Shown: positions 44,263-53,924, counted from the first letter of the stretch. The stretch is DNA of 64,000 nt from Arthrobacter roseus (GCF_016907875.1 NZ_JAFBCU010000001.1:1178001-1242000), one strand, 5' to 3'. Notes: generated by a model from the sequence alone, not told the origin. A program made the numbers and translations.

Positions 44263-46086
44263 TTGGCACATTTGCTCGGTGCTGAAAACGTCAGCGTCTC
44301 CTATGCCACCCGAACCATCCTCGACGGCGTGACCATCGGCCTTGAAGAAGGTGAGAGGGTCGGAGTGGTTGGTCGCAACGGGGACGGCAAATCTACGCTG
44401 ATGCGTCTTCTTGCCAACCACGACACCCCAGATACGGGGAGAGTCACCAAACGCCGCGATGTCAGCGTCGGCTTCCTTGACCAGCAGGACGTCCTCAATG
44501 GCGACCTTGGCGTGGGCGAGGCGATCGTGGGGGAGCAAGCCGATCACGAATGGGCGGCCAATCCTCGCATCCGGGAGATCATGGGAGGTCTGGTTGCAGA
44601 CGTCGACTGGCATTCGCCGGTGGCATCACTGTCCGGTGGCCAACGTCGCCGTGTGGCCCTGGCCAAACTGCTGATCGCCGACAACGACGTCATCATGCTT
44701 GATGAACCCACCAACCATCTGGACGTTGAGGGCGTGGCGTGGCTGGCCCAGCACCTGCGGCAACGATGGCGTCCCAGTGTCGGCGGATTACTGTTGGTCA
44801 CCCACGACCGCTGGTTCCTTGACGAAGTCTGCACCCGCACGTGGGAAGTTCACGATGCGATGATAGACGTATTTGACGGCGGCTACGCTGCGTACGTACT
44901 CGCACGTGCCGAACGCGACCGGACGGCTTCTGTGGTCGAGAGCAAACGCCAGCAACTGGTCAAGAAAGAACTGGCGTGGCTACGGCGGGGGGCACCGGCC
45001 CGCACGGCAAAACCAAAATTCCGCATCGAGGCGGCCAATGATCTCATCGCTGACGTCCCCGAACCCCGGAACAGCCTGGCTCTGACCCAGATGGCAACCG
45101 CGAGGCTCGGCAAAGATGTCCTCGATCTCGAGGACGTTTCCCTGTCCCTTGGTGGCAAGGAATTGTTCAAGAACATCACCCTGCGGCTGGCGCCCGGCGA
45201 GCGACTCGGCGTCGTCGGCGTCAACGGCGCGGGCAAGACCACTATGCTTTACCTGCTCAACGGCGACGTCGAACCTGATACAGGGCGACGCAAAAAAGGG
45301 AAAACGGTCCAGACCGCGGTTCTGTCGCAGGACGTTGGGGAACTGGCGGATGTCGAGGACCTGCGGGTCATCGAGGTCATCGAGAATGAGAAGCGAGTCT
45401 TCAACGTTGGCGGCCGTGAGGTGTCCGCCGGGCAGTTGGTGGAGCAGCTGGGGTTTTCCAATGAACGTCAGTGGACACTGGTCCGGGATCTCTCCGGCGG
45501 TGAGAGACGACGCCTGCAACTGCTGCGTCTGCTCGTGGGGGAGCCCAACGTACTGATGTTAGATGAGCCCACCAACGACCTCGACACGGACACCCTCGCA
45601 GCAGTGGAGGATGTCCTGGATGGATGGCCTGGCACCCTGGTAGTAGTTTCCCACGACCGTTATCTTCTGGAGCGTGTCACCGACCACCAAATGGCACTGC
45701 TGGGCGACGGTAGGCTGCGCGGGCTACCCGGCGGTGTGGACCAGTATCTACAACTGCGCCACGGAATGACATCCGGTGGACCCTCCTCCGGATCGCCAAT
45801 GGCAGCTGAGAGCGGATCCAACCAGGAGACGACGACGGCGCCACCATCCGAGGGCGGCGGGGACCGGAGACAGGCTCGCAAAGACCTCACTCGGATTGAG
45901 CGACAGCTGGGGAAGAACGCTACCCAGATCGAAAAAATTCAGGCGCACATGACCGAGGCAGGATCGGCATCGGACATCGATTTCGAAACGCTCGCCGGAC
46001 TCAAAGGAAAACTCAGCGCGGCGCAGGGGGAGCGGGAATCCTTGGAAGAGCAGTGGATCGCCGCCGCGGAGGCCGCCGGGAACTAG
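44263..46086 (+). CDS. ABC-F family ATPase (ribosome-associated type)
   Basis: A 607-residue protein with two ABC domains and no membrane part, so an ABC-F factor rather than a transporter. Domain 1: Walker A GRNGDGKST, signature SLSGGQRRRVALAK, Walker B DNDVIMLDEPTNHLD. Domain 2: VNGAGKTTML, LSGGERRRLQLLR and MLDEPTNDLD. The C-terminal coiled coil (RRQARKDLTRIERQLGKN) is typical. The linker WLRRGAPARTAKPKFRIE is the P-site-tRNA interaction motif region of the Uup-like group. TTG 44263 is the start, preceded by GAGGAAG. Whether it is housekeeping or protective against antibiotics is unclear. Confidence 0.94.
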   Translation: MAHLLGAENVSVSYATRTILDGVTIGLEEGERVGVVGRNGDGKSTLMRLLANHDTPDTGRVTKRRDVSVGFLDQQDVLNGDLGVGEAIVGEQADHEWAANPRIREIMGGLVADVDWHSPVASLSGGQRRRVALAKLLIADNDVIMLDEPTNHLDVEGVAWLAQHLRQRWRPSVGGLLLVTHDRWFLDEVCTRTWEVHDAMIDVFDGGYAAYVLARAERDRTASVVESKRQQLVKKELAWLRRGAPARTAKPKFRIEAANDLIADVPEPRNSLALTQMATARLGKDVLDLEDVSLSLGGKELFKNITLRLAPGERLGVVGVNGAGKTTMLYLLNGDVEPDTGRRKKGKTVQTAVLSQDVGELADVEDLRVIEVIENEKRVFNVGGREVSAGQLVEQLGFSNERQWTLVRDLSGGERRRLQLLRLLVGEPNVLMLDEPTNDLDTDTLAAVEDVLDGWPGTLVVVSHDRYLLERVTDHQMALLGDGRLRGLPGGVDQYLQLRHGMTSGGPSSGSPMAAESGSNQETTTAPPSEGGGDRRQARKDLTRIERQLGKNATQIEKIQAHMTEAGSASDIDFETLAGLKGKLSAAQGERESLEEQWIAAAEAAGN

Positions 46087-46113
46087 CTAGCATTTTTCCC
46101 GGGATTCTGTGCC

Positions 46114-46173
46114 GTCCTTGTGTCCGGGGGTGGGCCACAAGGACCAGCCCCACGGCCAGAGCTGGCCGCGGGG
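46114..46173. terminator. Two consecutive hairpins between converging ABC-F and tctA
   Basis: GTCCTTGTG (46114-46122) pairs with CACAAGGAC (46136-46144). Next to it, CCCC-A-CGGCCAG (46148-46159) pairs with CTGGCCG-C-GGGG (46162-46173). Both stems lie between two converging genes and probably end transcription from both sides. Neither has a long T-run. Confidence 0.6.
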
Positions 46174-46201
46174 CGTATGCCTGTAGGGGGACTGAGTTTA
46201 G

Positions 46202-47716
46202 CTATTCAGCACCGACCTTGTCGGCATCGTTTCGCCGGGGGAGGATCCGTGGCAGTACTGTCGGCAGCACCAGCACGGCAACTGCCACTAGCAGCAGCAC
46301 AACGGTCAGCGGACGGGTGAGGAAGACAGAGAAGTCGCCCTGACTGATAGAGAGTGCACGCCGCAGTTGGGTTTCCATCATAGGACCCAGGATGGCTCCC
46401 AGAATGGCTGGGGCAACGGGGAAGTCGTAGACCCGCATGAAGAAACCAGCGACCCCGATGGCACAGACAATCAGCACTTCGATCAGGCTGCCGGAGATCG
46501 AATACACGCCCAGGACCCCGAACACCAAGATGCCGGTGTAGAGCAGTTCCTTGGGTATTTCAAGGATTTTGATCCACACTTTCACCAGCGGCAGGTTGAT
46601 GAGCAGCAGCATGACGTTACCGATGAACAGTGAGGCAATCAGGGTCCAGACCAGGTCAGGAGAGGTCTCAAAGAGCTGAGGGCCGGGCTGGATATTGTAG
46701 ATCTGGAAGGCGGACAGGATGATGGCCGCTGTTGCCGACGTCGGAATGCCCAGGGTCAGCAGCGGCACCAGCACGCCAGAAAACGATGCGTTGTTGGCTG
46801 CCTCAGGTCCGGCGATGCCTTCGATGGCGCCTTTGCCGAATTCGTCCTTGTGCTTCGAGAGCCGCTTCTCCAGGTTGTAGGACAGGAAGGTCGGCACTTC
46901 GGAGCCGCCCGTAGGCATGGAGCCGAAGATGAAGCCGAGAAACCCCCCGCGGATCCACGGTTTCCAGACGCGTTTGCGTTCGGCTTTATTCAGCCAGATC
47001 CGACCGGAGAATTCAACCTTCTCCTCCTTCGCGAGCTGAAGCCGGGCCAGGCCGTAGAGGGCCTCGCCGATGGCGAAGAGTCCAATCACCACAATGACGA
47101 TGTCGATTCCGCCGAGCAGCTCCGGTGCGCCGAAGGTGAAACGCTGCTGCCCGGTCAGGAAGTCCAGCCCGATCAGTCCAACGAACAGCCCCGCAAAGAG
47201 ACTGACCATTCCCCGGATGATGGAAGTTCCCACCAGCGCAGTCACAGAGACGAAAGCGAGAACCATCAGAGCAAAGTAATCGGTGGCTTGAAACGACTTG
47301 GCCAGATTTGCCACCACCGGCGCAAGGAACGTAAGGCCCAGCGTGGAGATGATGCCAGCGAAGAATGATCCCATCACCGCCGTTGCCAGGGCTGGACCGG
47401 CACGTCCGGCCTTCGCCATCGGGTACCCGTCTATCGCCGTCGCCACCGATCCTGCCTCACCGGGGGTGTTGAGCAGGATGGATGTGATTGCGCCACCGTA
47501 GAGGGAGCCGTAGTAGATTCCAGCGAAGATAATCAGCGCGCCGGTGGGATCGAAACCATAGGTCAGTGGAAGCAGCAGCGACAGCGCGAGAGCCGGTCCG
47601 ATCCCGGGTAGGACACCGACGAAGGTTCCGAGGGTGACGCCTATGGCGGCGTAGATCAGGTACTGCAGCTCAAAAGCGTTGGCAAAGCCATTCGCGAGGT
47701 CAGAGAAGGCATCCAT
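46202..47716 (-). CDS. tctA: Tripartite tricarboxylate transporter, large membrane subunit
   Basis: A 504-residue TctA with about twelve membrane helices. Seen: [20 protein letters not shown], then [20 protein letters not shown] with the family GGxxxSILLNxPG motif, and [20 protein letters not shown] and [16 protein letters not shown] in the duplicated second half. It forms the transport channel with TctB, fed by the extracytoplasmic receptor TctC. Last gene of tctC-tctB-tctA; 6 bases after tctB. Substrate is probably citrate or a related tricarboxylate, inferred from the adjacent CitA-type sensor. Confidence 0.95.
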   Translation of the reverse strand: MDAFSDLANGFANAFELQYLIYAAIGVTLGTFVGVLPGIGPALALSLLLPLTYGFDPTGALIIFAGIYYGSLYGGAITSILLNTPGEAGSVATAIDGYPMAKAGRAGPALATAVMGSFFAGIISTLGLTFLAPVVANLAKSFQATDYFALMVLAFVSVTALVGTSIIRGMVSLFAGLFVGLIGLDFLTGQQRFTFGAPELLGGIDIVIVVIGLFAIGEALYGLARLQLAKEEKVEFSGRIWLNKAERKRVWKPWIRGGFLGFIFGSMPTGGSEVPTFLSYNLEKRLSKHKDEFGKGAIEGIAGPEAANNASFSGVLVPLLTLGIPTSATAAIILSAFQIYNIQPGPQLFETSPDLVWTLIASLFIGNVMLLLINLPLVKVWIKILEIPKELLYTGILVFGVLGVYSISGSLIEVLIVCAIGVAGFFMRVYDFPVAPAILGAILGPMMETQLRRALSISQGDFSVFLTRPLTVVLLLVAVAVLVLPTVLPRILPRRNDADKVGAE

Positions 47717-47722
47717 GAGTTC

Positions 47723-48235
47723 TTAGACCACCATTTCCAATAGTCCGGCCGGTAGGCGCACGCCGAGTAATTCGGTGAAGCCAAAGTAGATGATGACGGA
47801 GAACAGCACGGCGACGATGATGTCGCGGATCCACTGACGGCTGCCGGCGATCTTGGCAATGGCCAGAAAGAAGATTGTGGTAGCCAGGATGTAGCCCAGT
47901 GGTTCAAGGATGACGGCGTAAATCACCAGGCCGACGATGACGGTCCAGAGGGTACGCCAGTGCGTATCGGCGTGTCCCTCCGCGGCTTGTGACCGCAGCG
48001 CGTAGTCGGGTTTCGCCGTTGTCCTGATCAGGAAGGCCAAGCCGAATCCCACCAGGCCTACACCCACAATGATGGGGAAGAACCCTGGCTGCTGAGGCCC
48101 GAAGCCGCCCTTGGAAGCAATTTGGAAGGCCGTGAACAGGACCACCGCCGCGCCGAGCACTATGACGACGGCGGCGATCCTGGTTCCGAGCTTCCCATGT
48201 GAGAGACGCACGGAGTCGTTATTGCTGTGGGTCAC
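47723..48235 (-). CDS. tctB: Tripartite tricarboxylate transporter, small membrane subunit
   Basis: A 170-residue TctB with four membrane helices: TRIAAVVIVLGAAVVLFTAF, PGFFPIIVGVGLVGFGLAF, WTVIVGLVIYAVILEPLGYI and IIVAVLFSVIIYFGF. The QPGFFPII motif is typical of the small subunit. GTG 48235 overlaps the tctC stop (GTGA), indicating coupled translation. Confidence 0.9.
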   Translation of the reverse strand: MTHSNNDSVRLSHGKLGTRIAAVVIVLGAAVVLFTAFQIASKGGFGPQQPGFFPIIVGVGLVGFGLAFLIRTTAKPDYALRSQAAEGHADTHWRTLWTVIVGLVIYAVILEPLGYILATTIFFLAIAKIAGSRQWIRDIIVAVLFSVIIYFGFTELLGVRLPAGLLEMVV

Positions 48236-49260
48236 TCGAGGATCCCCAGGTCCGTGAGGGTCTTGGTGATGTCCTTATCCTCTTGTTCGAGATAATCGCC
48301 GAACTCATCACCGGTCATGAGGTAGTCCTCCCAGTTGTTGGCTTCCAGAGTCTCCTGCCACTCGTCGGTATCGTGCATCTTTTCAATTATGGACACGACC
48401 GCTTCGCGCTGCTCATCGGAGATCTCCGGCGGTGCAACAACGCCGCGCCAGTTGGCAATAGAGACGTCATAGCCGGCCTCGATGATGGTAGGGGCGTCAA
48501 CGCCCTCGATGGGTTCCTCACTGGAGACGGCCAGCAGGCGCATTTCGCCGGCGGCTATCTGGTCCGAGAATTCGGCAAGCCCGGATACCGCAGCAGTGAC
48601 ATCGCCGGAGAGGACCGCGGGAGTCAACTCGCCGCCGCCGGAGTAGGGAATGTAATTGATCTTGCTCGGTTCAATGCCGGTGGCCTCGGCCAGCTTGGCG
48701 ACCAGAATCTGGTCTACGCCTCCCACCGATCCGCCGCCCCAGGCGATGCTGCCCGGATCTGACTTGAAGTCCTCCATGAGTTGCTTAAGGGTTTCGTACT
48801 TCGAGTCAGCTGGCACCGCAATGGCATCGTACTCGGCCGTCAGGCGGGCGATCGGCGTCGTGTTCTCTAGGCTGACCTGCGAGTCGGTCTGCTCAATGGC
48901 GCCAACCAGGATTTTGCCGATGACCATCAGTTGGTGCGGGTCGCCGGCGTTGTCGCCGACAAACTGGGTCAGACCGATAGTGCCAGAACCGCCGGGCACG
49001 TTATAAACGTCGCTGCCGGTTTCAATGACGCCGCCCTCGGTCAGGGACCGTGAAATAGAGCGGGCAGTCATGTCGTAGCCGCCGCCGGGATCAGCGGGAG
49101 CCATGATTTCGATGGCCTCAGTGGGGTAATTGGCAGCTGCTTCGCCGCTGCTTCCGCCACTGCTTCCGCCACAGCCTGTCAGCACCAGCAGCCCTGCTGC
49201 GAATGGTGCACCCAACTGTGCCAACCGGCGCTTCTGGGAGATGTTGCTCGATGTTCTCAT
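48232..49260 (-). CDS. tctC: Tripartite tricarboxylate transporter substrate-binding lipoprotein
   Basis: A 342-residue Bug/TctC receptor. The signal peptide ends in the lipobox LTGC with Cys30 as anchoring residue, followed by a Gly/Ser linker and the mature start YPTEAIEIMAPADPGGGYDM, where the PGGGYD loop binds a carboxylate. Further family blocks are NVPGGSGTIGLTQFVGD and SIAWGGGSVGGVDQ. ATG 49260 is chosen over ATGs at 49269 and 49275 because GAGGA lies 8 bases upstream. Divergent from the sensor kinase with a 186-bp shared control region. Confidence 0.94.
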   Translation of the reverse strand: MRTSSNISQKRRLAQLGAPFAAGLLVLTGCGGSSGGSSGEAAANYPTEAIEIMAPADPGGGYDMTARSISRSLTEGGVIETGSDVYNVPGGSGTIGLTQFVGDNAGDPHQLMVIGKILVGAIEQTDSQVSLENTTPIARLTAEYDAIAVPADSKYETLKQLMEDFKSDPGSIAWGGGSVGGVDQILVAKLAEATGIEPSKINYIPYSGGGELTPAVLSGDVTAAVSGLAEFSDQIAAGEMRLLAVSSEEPIEGVDAPTIIEAGYDVSIANWRGVVAPPEISDEQREAVVSIIEKMHDTDEWQETLEANNWEDYLMTGDEFGDYLEQEDKDITKTLTDLGILE

Positions 49261-49446
49261 GCTGTCCATCCTCATTGATGAAGGTGCGAATTCTTGCCAT
49301 GGGCAGCCACTGAAGTGACGTGCACTACTGACGCTATAGTGGTCCACATCACAGCAGATGCTTTTGTCGAATTACGGTACATACTGCTTGTTGTTTAACT
49401 TCTGCTCATTTTGATCACATCACCCGTACCTCGGGGAGGGGGCACC
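49261..49446. promoter_or_regulatory. Shared control region between tctCBA and the sensor-regulator pair
   Basis: This 186-bp AT-richer stretch should hold both divergent promoters. Weak TTACGG (49372-49377) and TTAACT (49395-49400) hexamers with a 17-base spacer point toward the kinase gene. An inverted repeat CACTA-N9-TAGTG at 49323-49341 is a candidate site for the adjacent response regulator. None is strong. Confidence 0.4.
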
Positions 49447-51267
49447 ATGAATCCGGAGACGGCGCATGGTTCCATCCGGACCAGCTCAGCTGCTGCGTCT
49501 GCCCCGGAGGGAGACGTCCAACCGCGGCGGAAACTCTGGCGAATCCGCCTTCCGGGACGGAACTTTGCAGCCCAAATCCTGTTGCTACAGCTCGCCGTCG
49601 TGGTCCTCGTGGTGGTGGTCACCGCCTCGGTGCACGGGTGGTTGACTTATCAACGTCTTGGCGAGGAAGCCGAGCACCGGGCGCTCTCGGTCGCCCGGAC
49701 CGTTGCGACCTTCGGAGACGTTCGCGCCGAAGCTGCCCAACTCACTGCCGCCGATATTGCGCAGCTGCCGCGAAGCAGGCTGGCGAACGGACCGCTGGTC
49801 CCGCTCGCAAAGGACCTGGGTGCTCGTACCGGCGCGCTGTTCATAGTGATCACCGAGGACGAGGGCATGCGTCTCACCCATCCCAATCCGCAGCGGCTGG
49901 GCGAGCGCGTCAGCACTGATCCCACGGCAGCGCTCAATGGACGCGAAGTGACCAATCAGGAGCGGGGAACCCTTGGACTGTCAGCCCGCGCGAAGGTACC
50001 CATTTATGCGCCGGGTTCGGACACGGTGGTGGTCGGCGAAGTCAGCGTGGGTTTCGCCATCGAGGACATCCTGGACAACCTGCGCAGCGATATTGTTCCC
50101 GTTGCGTTGACTGCCGTCGGCGCCTTGGGATTCGGCGTCCTCGCGTCCTGGCTGCTGGGACGGCGGTTGCGCCGGCTCACACTTGGGCTGGAGCCGGAAG
50201 AAATTGCGGCTTTGGCGCAGGATCAAGAAGCGGTGCTGCGCGGTGTGGACGAAGGCGTGATCGGTATTTCCGCGGAAGGCCGGATTACGGTGCTTAACGC
50301 AGGGGCCAGGAGCCTGCTCGGGCTGAGGTCTCCCGAGGACCTCGTTGGCTGCCTGCTCGAGGAAGCAGGGCTACCGGGAGTGCTATCGCGGCTGGTGCGG
50401 CAGGCTACGCCTGAATCGCCGTCCATTGAACAAGTGATTGATTCCCGGGTGCTGATCCTCAGCGCACGGGCGGTTCAGCGCAGGGGCCACGGCCAGAACC
50501 TCGGCACGGTCATCATGCTGCGTGATCGAACTCAGTTGCAGTCCCTCACACGCCAGCTGCAGGCGGTCAGCGCAATGACCACTGCCCTGCGCGCGCAGCG
50601 GCATGAATTCGCCAATCGGCTGCACACGGTATCCGGACTGCTGGGCATCGGTGATTACCGCCAGGCTGAAGAGTATGTTGGTGGGATTCTCGCCACCGGC
50701 CCGCTGAAGTATCCGGTGGAGCAGGCGGAGCTGCTCGAGGACCCGTACCTGCAGGCTTTCATCGGAGCGAAAAGTGTTGAAGCGGCCGAACGCGGCGTCC
50801 ACCTGCGGATCGGGCCGGAAACCCTCATGCGTGGAAGGGTCTCGGAGGCGCACGATGTCACTACGGTAATTGGCAACCTTATCGATAACGCCATCCATGC
50901 CGCGGTGCACGGCCGTAACACCGAACGCTGGGTAGAAGTGGAGGTGCTGGATGAATTGACGGACGTCGGTGGCACCCTCCACTTGGTGGTGGCGGACTCC
51001 GGAGACGGTACGGATGAAGCGACCCGGATTTTTACCGCAGGTTTCTCGACAGCCTCGGTAACGCCGCTCACTACTCACGGGCAGGGGGTGGGCTTGCCGC
51101 TGTGCCGACAGATCGCCCGTGACCGTGGCGGAGAAGTATGGCTTGCCGAAAAGGGGCGCACAGGCGGGCCGGGTGCTGTGTTCTGTGCTCGGCTACCAGG
51201 TACAGTGCAACGGCGGGAGGTTGCATCGGAGGAGACCAACACTGGACTGGATGGGAGGACCACATGA
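49447..51267 (+). CDS. CitA/DcuS-type sensor histidine kinase
   Basis: 606 residues. Helix 1 (~42-63), an extracytoplasmic sensor (~64-214) with MRLTHPNPQRLGERVSTDP and the GTLGLSARAKVPIY stretch typical of citrate/dicarboxylate sensors, helix 2 (~215-238), a PAS domain (~255-360), the SpoB-type phosphoacceptor H386 in RAQRHEFANRLHTV, and an ATPase domain with IGNLIDNAIHAAV and GQGVGLPLCRQIARDRGG. It likely senses the substrate of the divergent TctABC transporter. ATG 49447 follows GGGGAGGGGG. Its stop overlaps the regulator ATG (ATGA). Confidence 0.95.
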   Translation: MNPETAHGSIRTSSAAASAPEGDVQPRRKLWRIRLPGRNFAAQILLLQLAVVVLVVVVTASVHGWLTYQRLGEEAEHRALSVARTVATFGDVRAEAAQLTAADIAQLPRSRLANGPLVPLAKDLGARTGALFIVITEDEGMRLTHPNPQRLGERVSTDPTAALNGREVTNQERGTLGLSARAKVPIYAPGSDTVVVGEVSVGFAIEDILDNLRSDIVPVALTAVGALGFGVLASWLLGRRLRRLTLGLEPEEIAALAQDQEAVLRGVDEGVIGISAEGRITVLNAGARSLLGLRSPEDLVGCLLEEAGLPGVLSRLVRQATPESPSIEQVIDSRVLILSARAVQRRGHGQNLGTVIMLRDRTQLQSLTRQLQAVSAMTTALRAQRHEFANRLHTVSGLLGIGDYRQAEEYVGGILATGPLKYPVEQAELLEDPYLQAFIGAKSVEAAERGVHLRIGPETLMRGRVSEAHDVTTVIGNLIDNAIHAAVHGRNTERWVEVEVLDELTDVGGTLHLVVADSGDGTDEATRIFTAGFSTASVTPLTTHGQGVGLPLCRQIARDRGGEVWLAEKGRTGGPGAVFCARLPGTVQRREVASEETNTGLDGRTT

Positions 51268-51932
51268 GCAAGGATCTGCAGGTACTCATTGTCGATGATG
51301 ACTTTCATGTGGCCAAGCTCCATGCCGCGTACGTGAATTCAGTACCTGGATTCAAGGCGTTGACCCCAGTCGGCACCGCCGATTTGGCGCTACGGGCTGT
51401 CGGCACGCAACATCCTGATCTGGTGTTGTTGGACGTGTATCTTCCGGATGCGCTGGGTCTGGACCTTTTGCGGACGTTGGACACGGACGTCCTCATCCTC
51501 AGCGCCGCGGCGGAGGCAGTTTCCGTGCGCCAGGCGATACGCCGTGGGGCTATCGGGTATCTGATCAAGCCCTTTGCCGCCGAGCAATTAACGCAGCGGC
51601 TGCGAGCCTACGCCCGCTATCACCGTCTGCTGTCAGGAAGTCAGACCGTTGATCAGGACACTATAGAACGCGCCATCCGGACCCTAAATCCGGCCATGGG
51701 ACCTGGCTTCAGCCGAGGCCGTTCTGCTACAGAGACGGCAGTGCTGGAGGCCCTGCAACCAGGCCAGCAATACTCAACTATTGCTGTGGCCAGGCAGATC
51801 GGTGTTTCCCGTGCCACAGCGCAGCGATACCTCTCCGCGCTCGTGGAAGACGGCACTGCTGAGATCCAGCTCAGGTATGGCAACACCGGGCGTCCCGAAC
51901 ACCGCTATGCCCGGGCTGAATATAGGCGCTGA
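51264..51932 (+). CDS. CitB/DcuR-type response regulator
   Basis: 222 residues. Receiver domain with D11/D12 (VLIVDDDFHVAKLH), phosphoacceptor D57 in PDLVLLDVYLPD and the switch lysine in GYLIKPFAAEQL, then a helix-turn-helix (TIAVARQIGVSRATAQRYLS, around 172-191) of the CitB/DcuR class. It should be phosphorylated by the upstream kinase and activate tctCBA. ATG 51264 overlaps the kinase stop by 4 bases. The upstream extension of the frame lies inside the kinase gene and is not coding. Confidence 0.95.
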   Translation: MSKDLQVLIVDDDFHVAKLHAAYVNSVPGFKALTPVGTADLALRAVGTQHPDLVLLDVYLPDALGLDLLRTLDTDVLILSAAAEAVSVRQAIRRGAIGYLIKPFAAEQLTQRLRAYARYHRLLSGSQTVDQDTIERAIRTLNPAMGPGFSRGRSATETAVLEALQPGQQYSTIAVARQIGVSRATAQRYLSALVEDGTAEIQLRYGNTGRPEHRYARAEYRR

Positions 51933-52224
51933 GACGATGAGGAATGCAGACAGCAAATCCGGTCAACGCCAGCGGTTTCCCATGGGTTGCCCGGGGGAGA
52001 AGGAAGCCGCAGCAACAGCTACGGAGAGGCATTGCCGGTTTCCGAGTCGTGGCGTCCCATTGGAATCACCCTAGGTCCCTCAGCCCTGTTGTCACGCTTC
52101 CGCATGTCAGAAATGTCAGGTCGGCATCCGTGCCTGAATCACCTCATGACGGGGCCAACTCGCACGGAGACCGGCAGACGTGGCAAACTAGGTTACCGTG
52201 CGCGGGGCTCGGCTCCGCGGACAG
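51933..52224. other. Non-coding gap before tRNA-Gln
   Basis: 292 bp with no convincing gene. An open frame runs through it into glmU but also crosses the tRNA and has no family-like residues. It should contain the tRNA promoter; no strong -35/-10 pair is visible. A CGCGG-N9-CCGCG inverted repeat (about 52201-52219) sits just upstream of the tRNA. Confidence 0.5.
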
Positions 52225-52296
52225 TCCGCCCTGGTGTAATGGCAGCACCCCAGCCTTTGGAGCTGTGGAGTATAGGTTCGAATCCTATGGGCGGAA
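52225..52296 (+). tRNA. tRNA-Gln (anticodon TTG)
   Basis: 72 bases. Acceptor arms TCCGCCC (52225-52231) and GGGCGGA (52289-52295) pair perfectly, with discriminator A at 52296. The D arm is GGTG-TAATGGCAG-CACC, the anticodon loop CTTTGGA gives TTG (Gln, reads CAA), and the T arm has GGTTCGAATCC. The outermost anticodon-stem pair is a C-T mismatch. CCA is not encoded, as usual in Actinobacteria. Located before glmU. Confidence 0.95.
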
Positions 52297-52406
52297 CGCG
52301 TTCGGGAACACAGGGGCGGCACCATCGACAGGTAATATTGCCGGTGTCGGGTTTCCCGGCGGACTCCGGAAGTAAACCGGTCCAACTTAGGCAGGAGTGC
52401 CCCTTA

Positions 52407-53924
52407 GTGAGCGATCAGAATCCAGACGCACGCACCGAGCCAACCGGAAGTACCCACGCACCGCCGTGCGTGATCGTCCTGGCAGCCGGTGCAGGTACCC
52501 GGATGAAGTCGCGTACCCCCAAGGTTCTGCACGCCATTGGCGGCACCTCCATGGTCGGCCACGCGTTGAATGCGGCGTACGGGCTGGGCCCCCGGGCAGT
52601 AGCCGCCGTCGTCCGCCACGAACGGGATCTGGTCGCCGGTCATATCGAGTCCATGGACAAACGCACCATCATCGTGGACCAGGACGCGGTCCCTGGAACG
52701 GGTCGGGCAGTGCAGCAGGGGCTGGAATCACTCGACGGTGAGTCGGAAATTTCCGGAACCGTTGTCGTGACCTATGGGGATGTTCCCTTGCTCACCGCGC
52801 GCACGTTGAAGGATCTCGTTGACCATCATGAAGCGGGGCGGAACGCGGTCACGGTTCTCACGGCGGTTTTGGCGGACGCTACCGGCTATGGTCGGGTGCT
52901 GCGTGGTGAAGACGGCAACGTCGTCGCCATCCGCGAGCACAAGGACGCAACCGAGCAGGAACTCTCAGTCCGGGAAGTGAACTCTGGCATCTATGCCTTT
53001 GACGCTGCTGTTCTGCGTTCCTCTCTCCGGGAAGTAACCGCAGAAAACACGCAGGGGGAGATGTACCTGACAGATGTTGTTGAGATCGTACGTGGGCACG
53101 GCGGTCGTGTAGCCGCGTTTGTCATCGAGGATCGTTGGCAGGTTGAGGGGGCCAACGACCGCGTTCAACTTTCCGCTCTTGGACGGGAACTCAACCAGCG
53201 CGTGACCGAAGGCTGGATGCGTGCCGGCGTCACCATTGTGGATCCTGCCACCACCTGGATTGATGTCTCTGTTGACTTGGCGGAGGATGTGACACTGCTT
53301 CCGGGTACGCAGCTTCATGGCGCCACCGTAGTGCAGCCACATGCCGTCATTGGCCCCGACACCACCTTGACTGATGTGGAGGTTGGTCCAGGTGCTCAGG
53401 TGGTGCGCACTCAGGGCTCAGGCGCCCGCATCGGCGCAGGAGCGACGGTAGGGCCCTTCACGTATCTGAGACCGGGAACGGACCTCGGGGCGGACGGAAA
53501 AATAGGCGCGTTCTACGAAACGAAGAACGTTCGGATTGGTCGAGGCTCCAAACTCTCCCACCTTGGTTATGCTGGCGACGCCGACATCGGCGAATACTCG
53601 AACATCGGTTGCGGAAACATCACGGCCAACTACGACGGCGTCAACAAGCACCGCACGGTCATTGGGTCACATGTCAGAACCGGTTCCAATACCGTCTTCA
53701 CCGCTCCCGTTTCCATTGGCGACGGCGCGTACACCGGTGCTGGAGCCATCATCCGCAGAGACGTCCCCCCTGGAGCGCTGGCACTGAGCATTGCTCCACA
53801 GCGCAACGCCGAGGGGTGGACTTTGGCAAAGCGTGCAGGCACGGCGGCTGCTGATGCAGCGGCCGCCGCACCGTCGAACAAGCCAAAACACACCGAATCC
53901 ACGCAAGAAAGCGACCATTCATGA
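52407..53924 (+). CDS. glmU: Bifunctional N-acetylglucosamine-1-P uridyltransferase / glucosamine-1-P acetyltransferase
   Basis: 505 residues. The N-terminal pyrophosphorylase (LAAGAGTRMKSRTPKVLHAI, with TVVVTYGDVPLLTARTL) makes UDP-GlcNAc, and the C-terminal left-handed beta-helix (GPFTYLRPGTDLGADGKIGA, GCGNITANYDGVNKHRTVIG) acetylates GlcN-1-P. UDP-GlcNAc feeds peptidoglycan. GTG 52407 has AGGAG 9 bases upstream; the open frame further upstream crosses the tRNA. The alanine-rich tail beyond the helix is typical of actinobacterial GlmU. Its stop overlaps the prs ATG. Confidence 0.97.
   Translation: MSDQNPDARTEPTGSTHAPPCVIVLAAGAGTRMKSRTPKVLHAIGGTSMVGHALNAAYGLGPRAVAAVVRHERDLVAGHIESMDKRTIIVDQDAVPGTGRAVQQGLESLDGESEISGTVVVTYGDVPLLTARTLKDLVDHHEAGRNAVTVLTAVLADATGYGRVLRGEDGNVVAIREHKDATEQELSVREVNSGIYAFDAAVLRSSLREVTAENTQGEMYLTDVVEIVRGHGGRVAAFVIEDRWQVEGANDRVQLSALGRELNQRVTEGWMRAGVTIVDPATTWIDVSVDLAEDVTLLPGTQLHGATVVQPHAVIGPDTTLTDVEVGPGAQVVRTQGSGARIGAGATVGPFTYLRPGTDLGADGKIGAFYETKNVRIGRGSKLSHLGYAGDADIGEYSNIGCGNITANYDGVNKHRTVIGSHVRTGSNTVFTAPVSIGDGAYTGAGAIIRRDVPPGALALSIAPQRNAEGWTLAKRAGTAAADAAAAAPSNKPKHTESTQESDHS

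Noticed and set aside
51138-51263. Upstream extension of the response regulator
   Set aside because: It lies within the kinase gene; ATG 51264 gives the normal receiver start and a standard ATGA overlap.
51987-52406. In-frame N-terminal extension of glmU by 140 codons
   Set aside because: It crosses the tRNA-Gln gene and has no family-like residues; GTG 52407 has a good Shine-Dalgarno.
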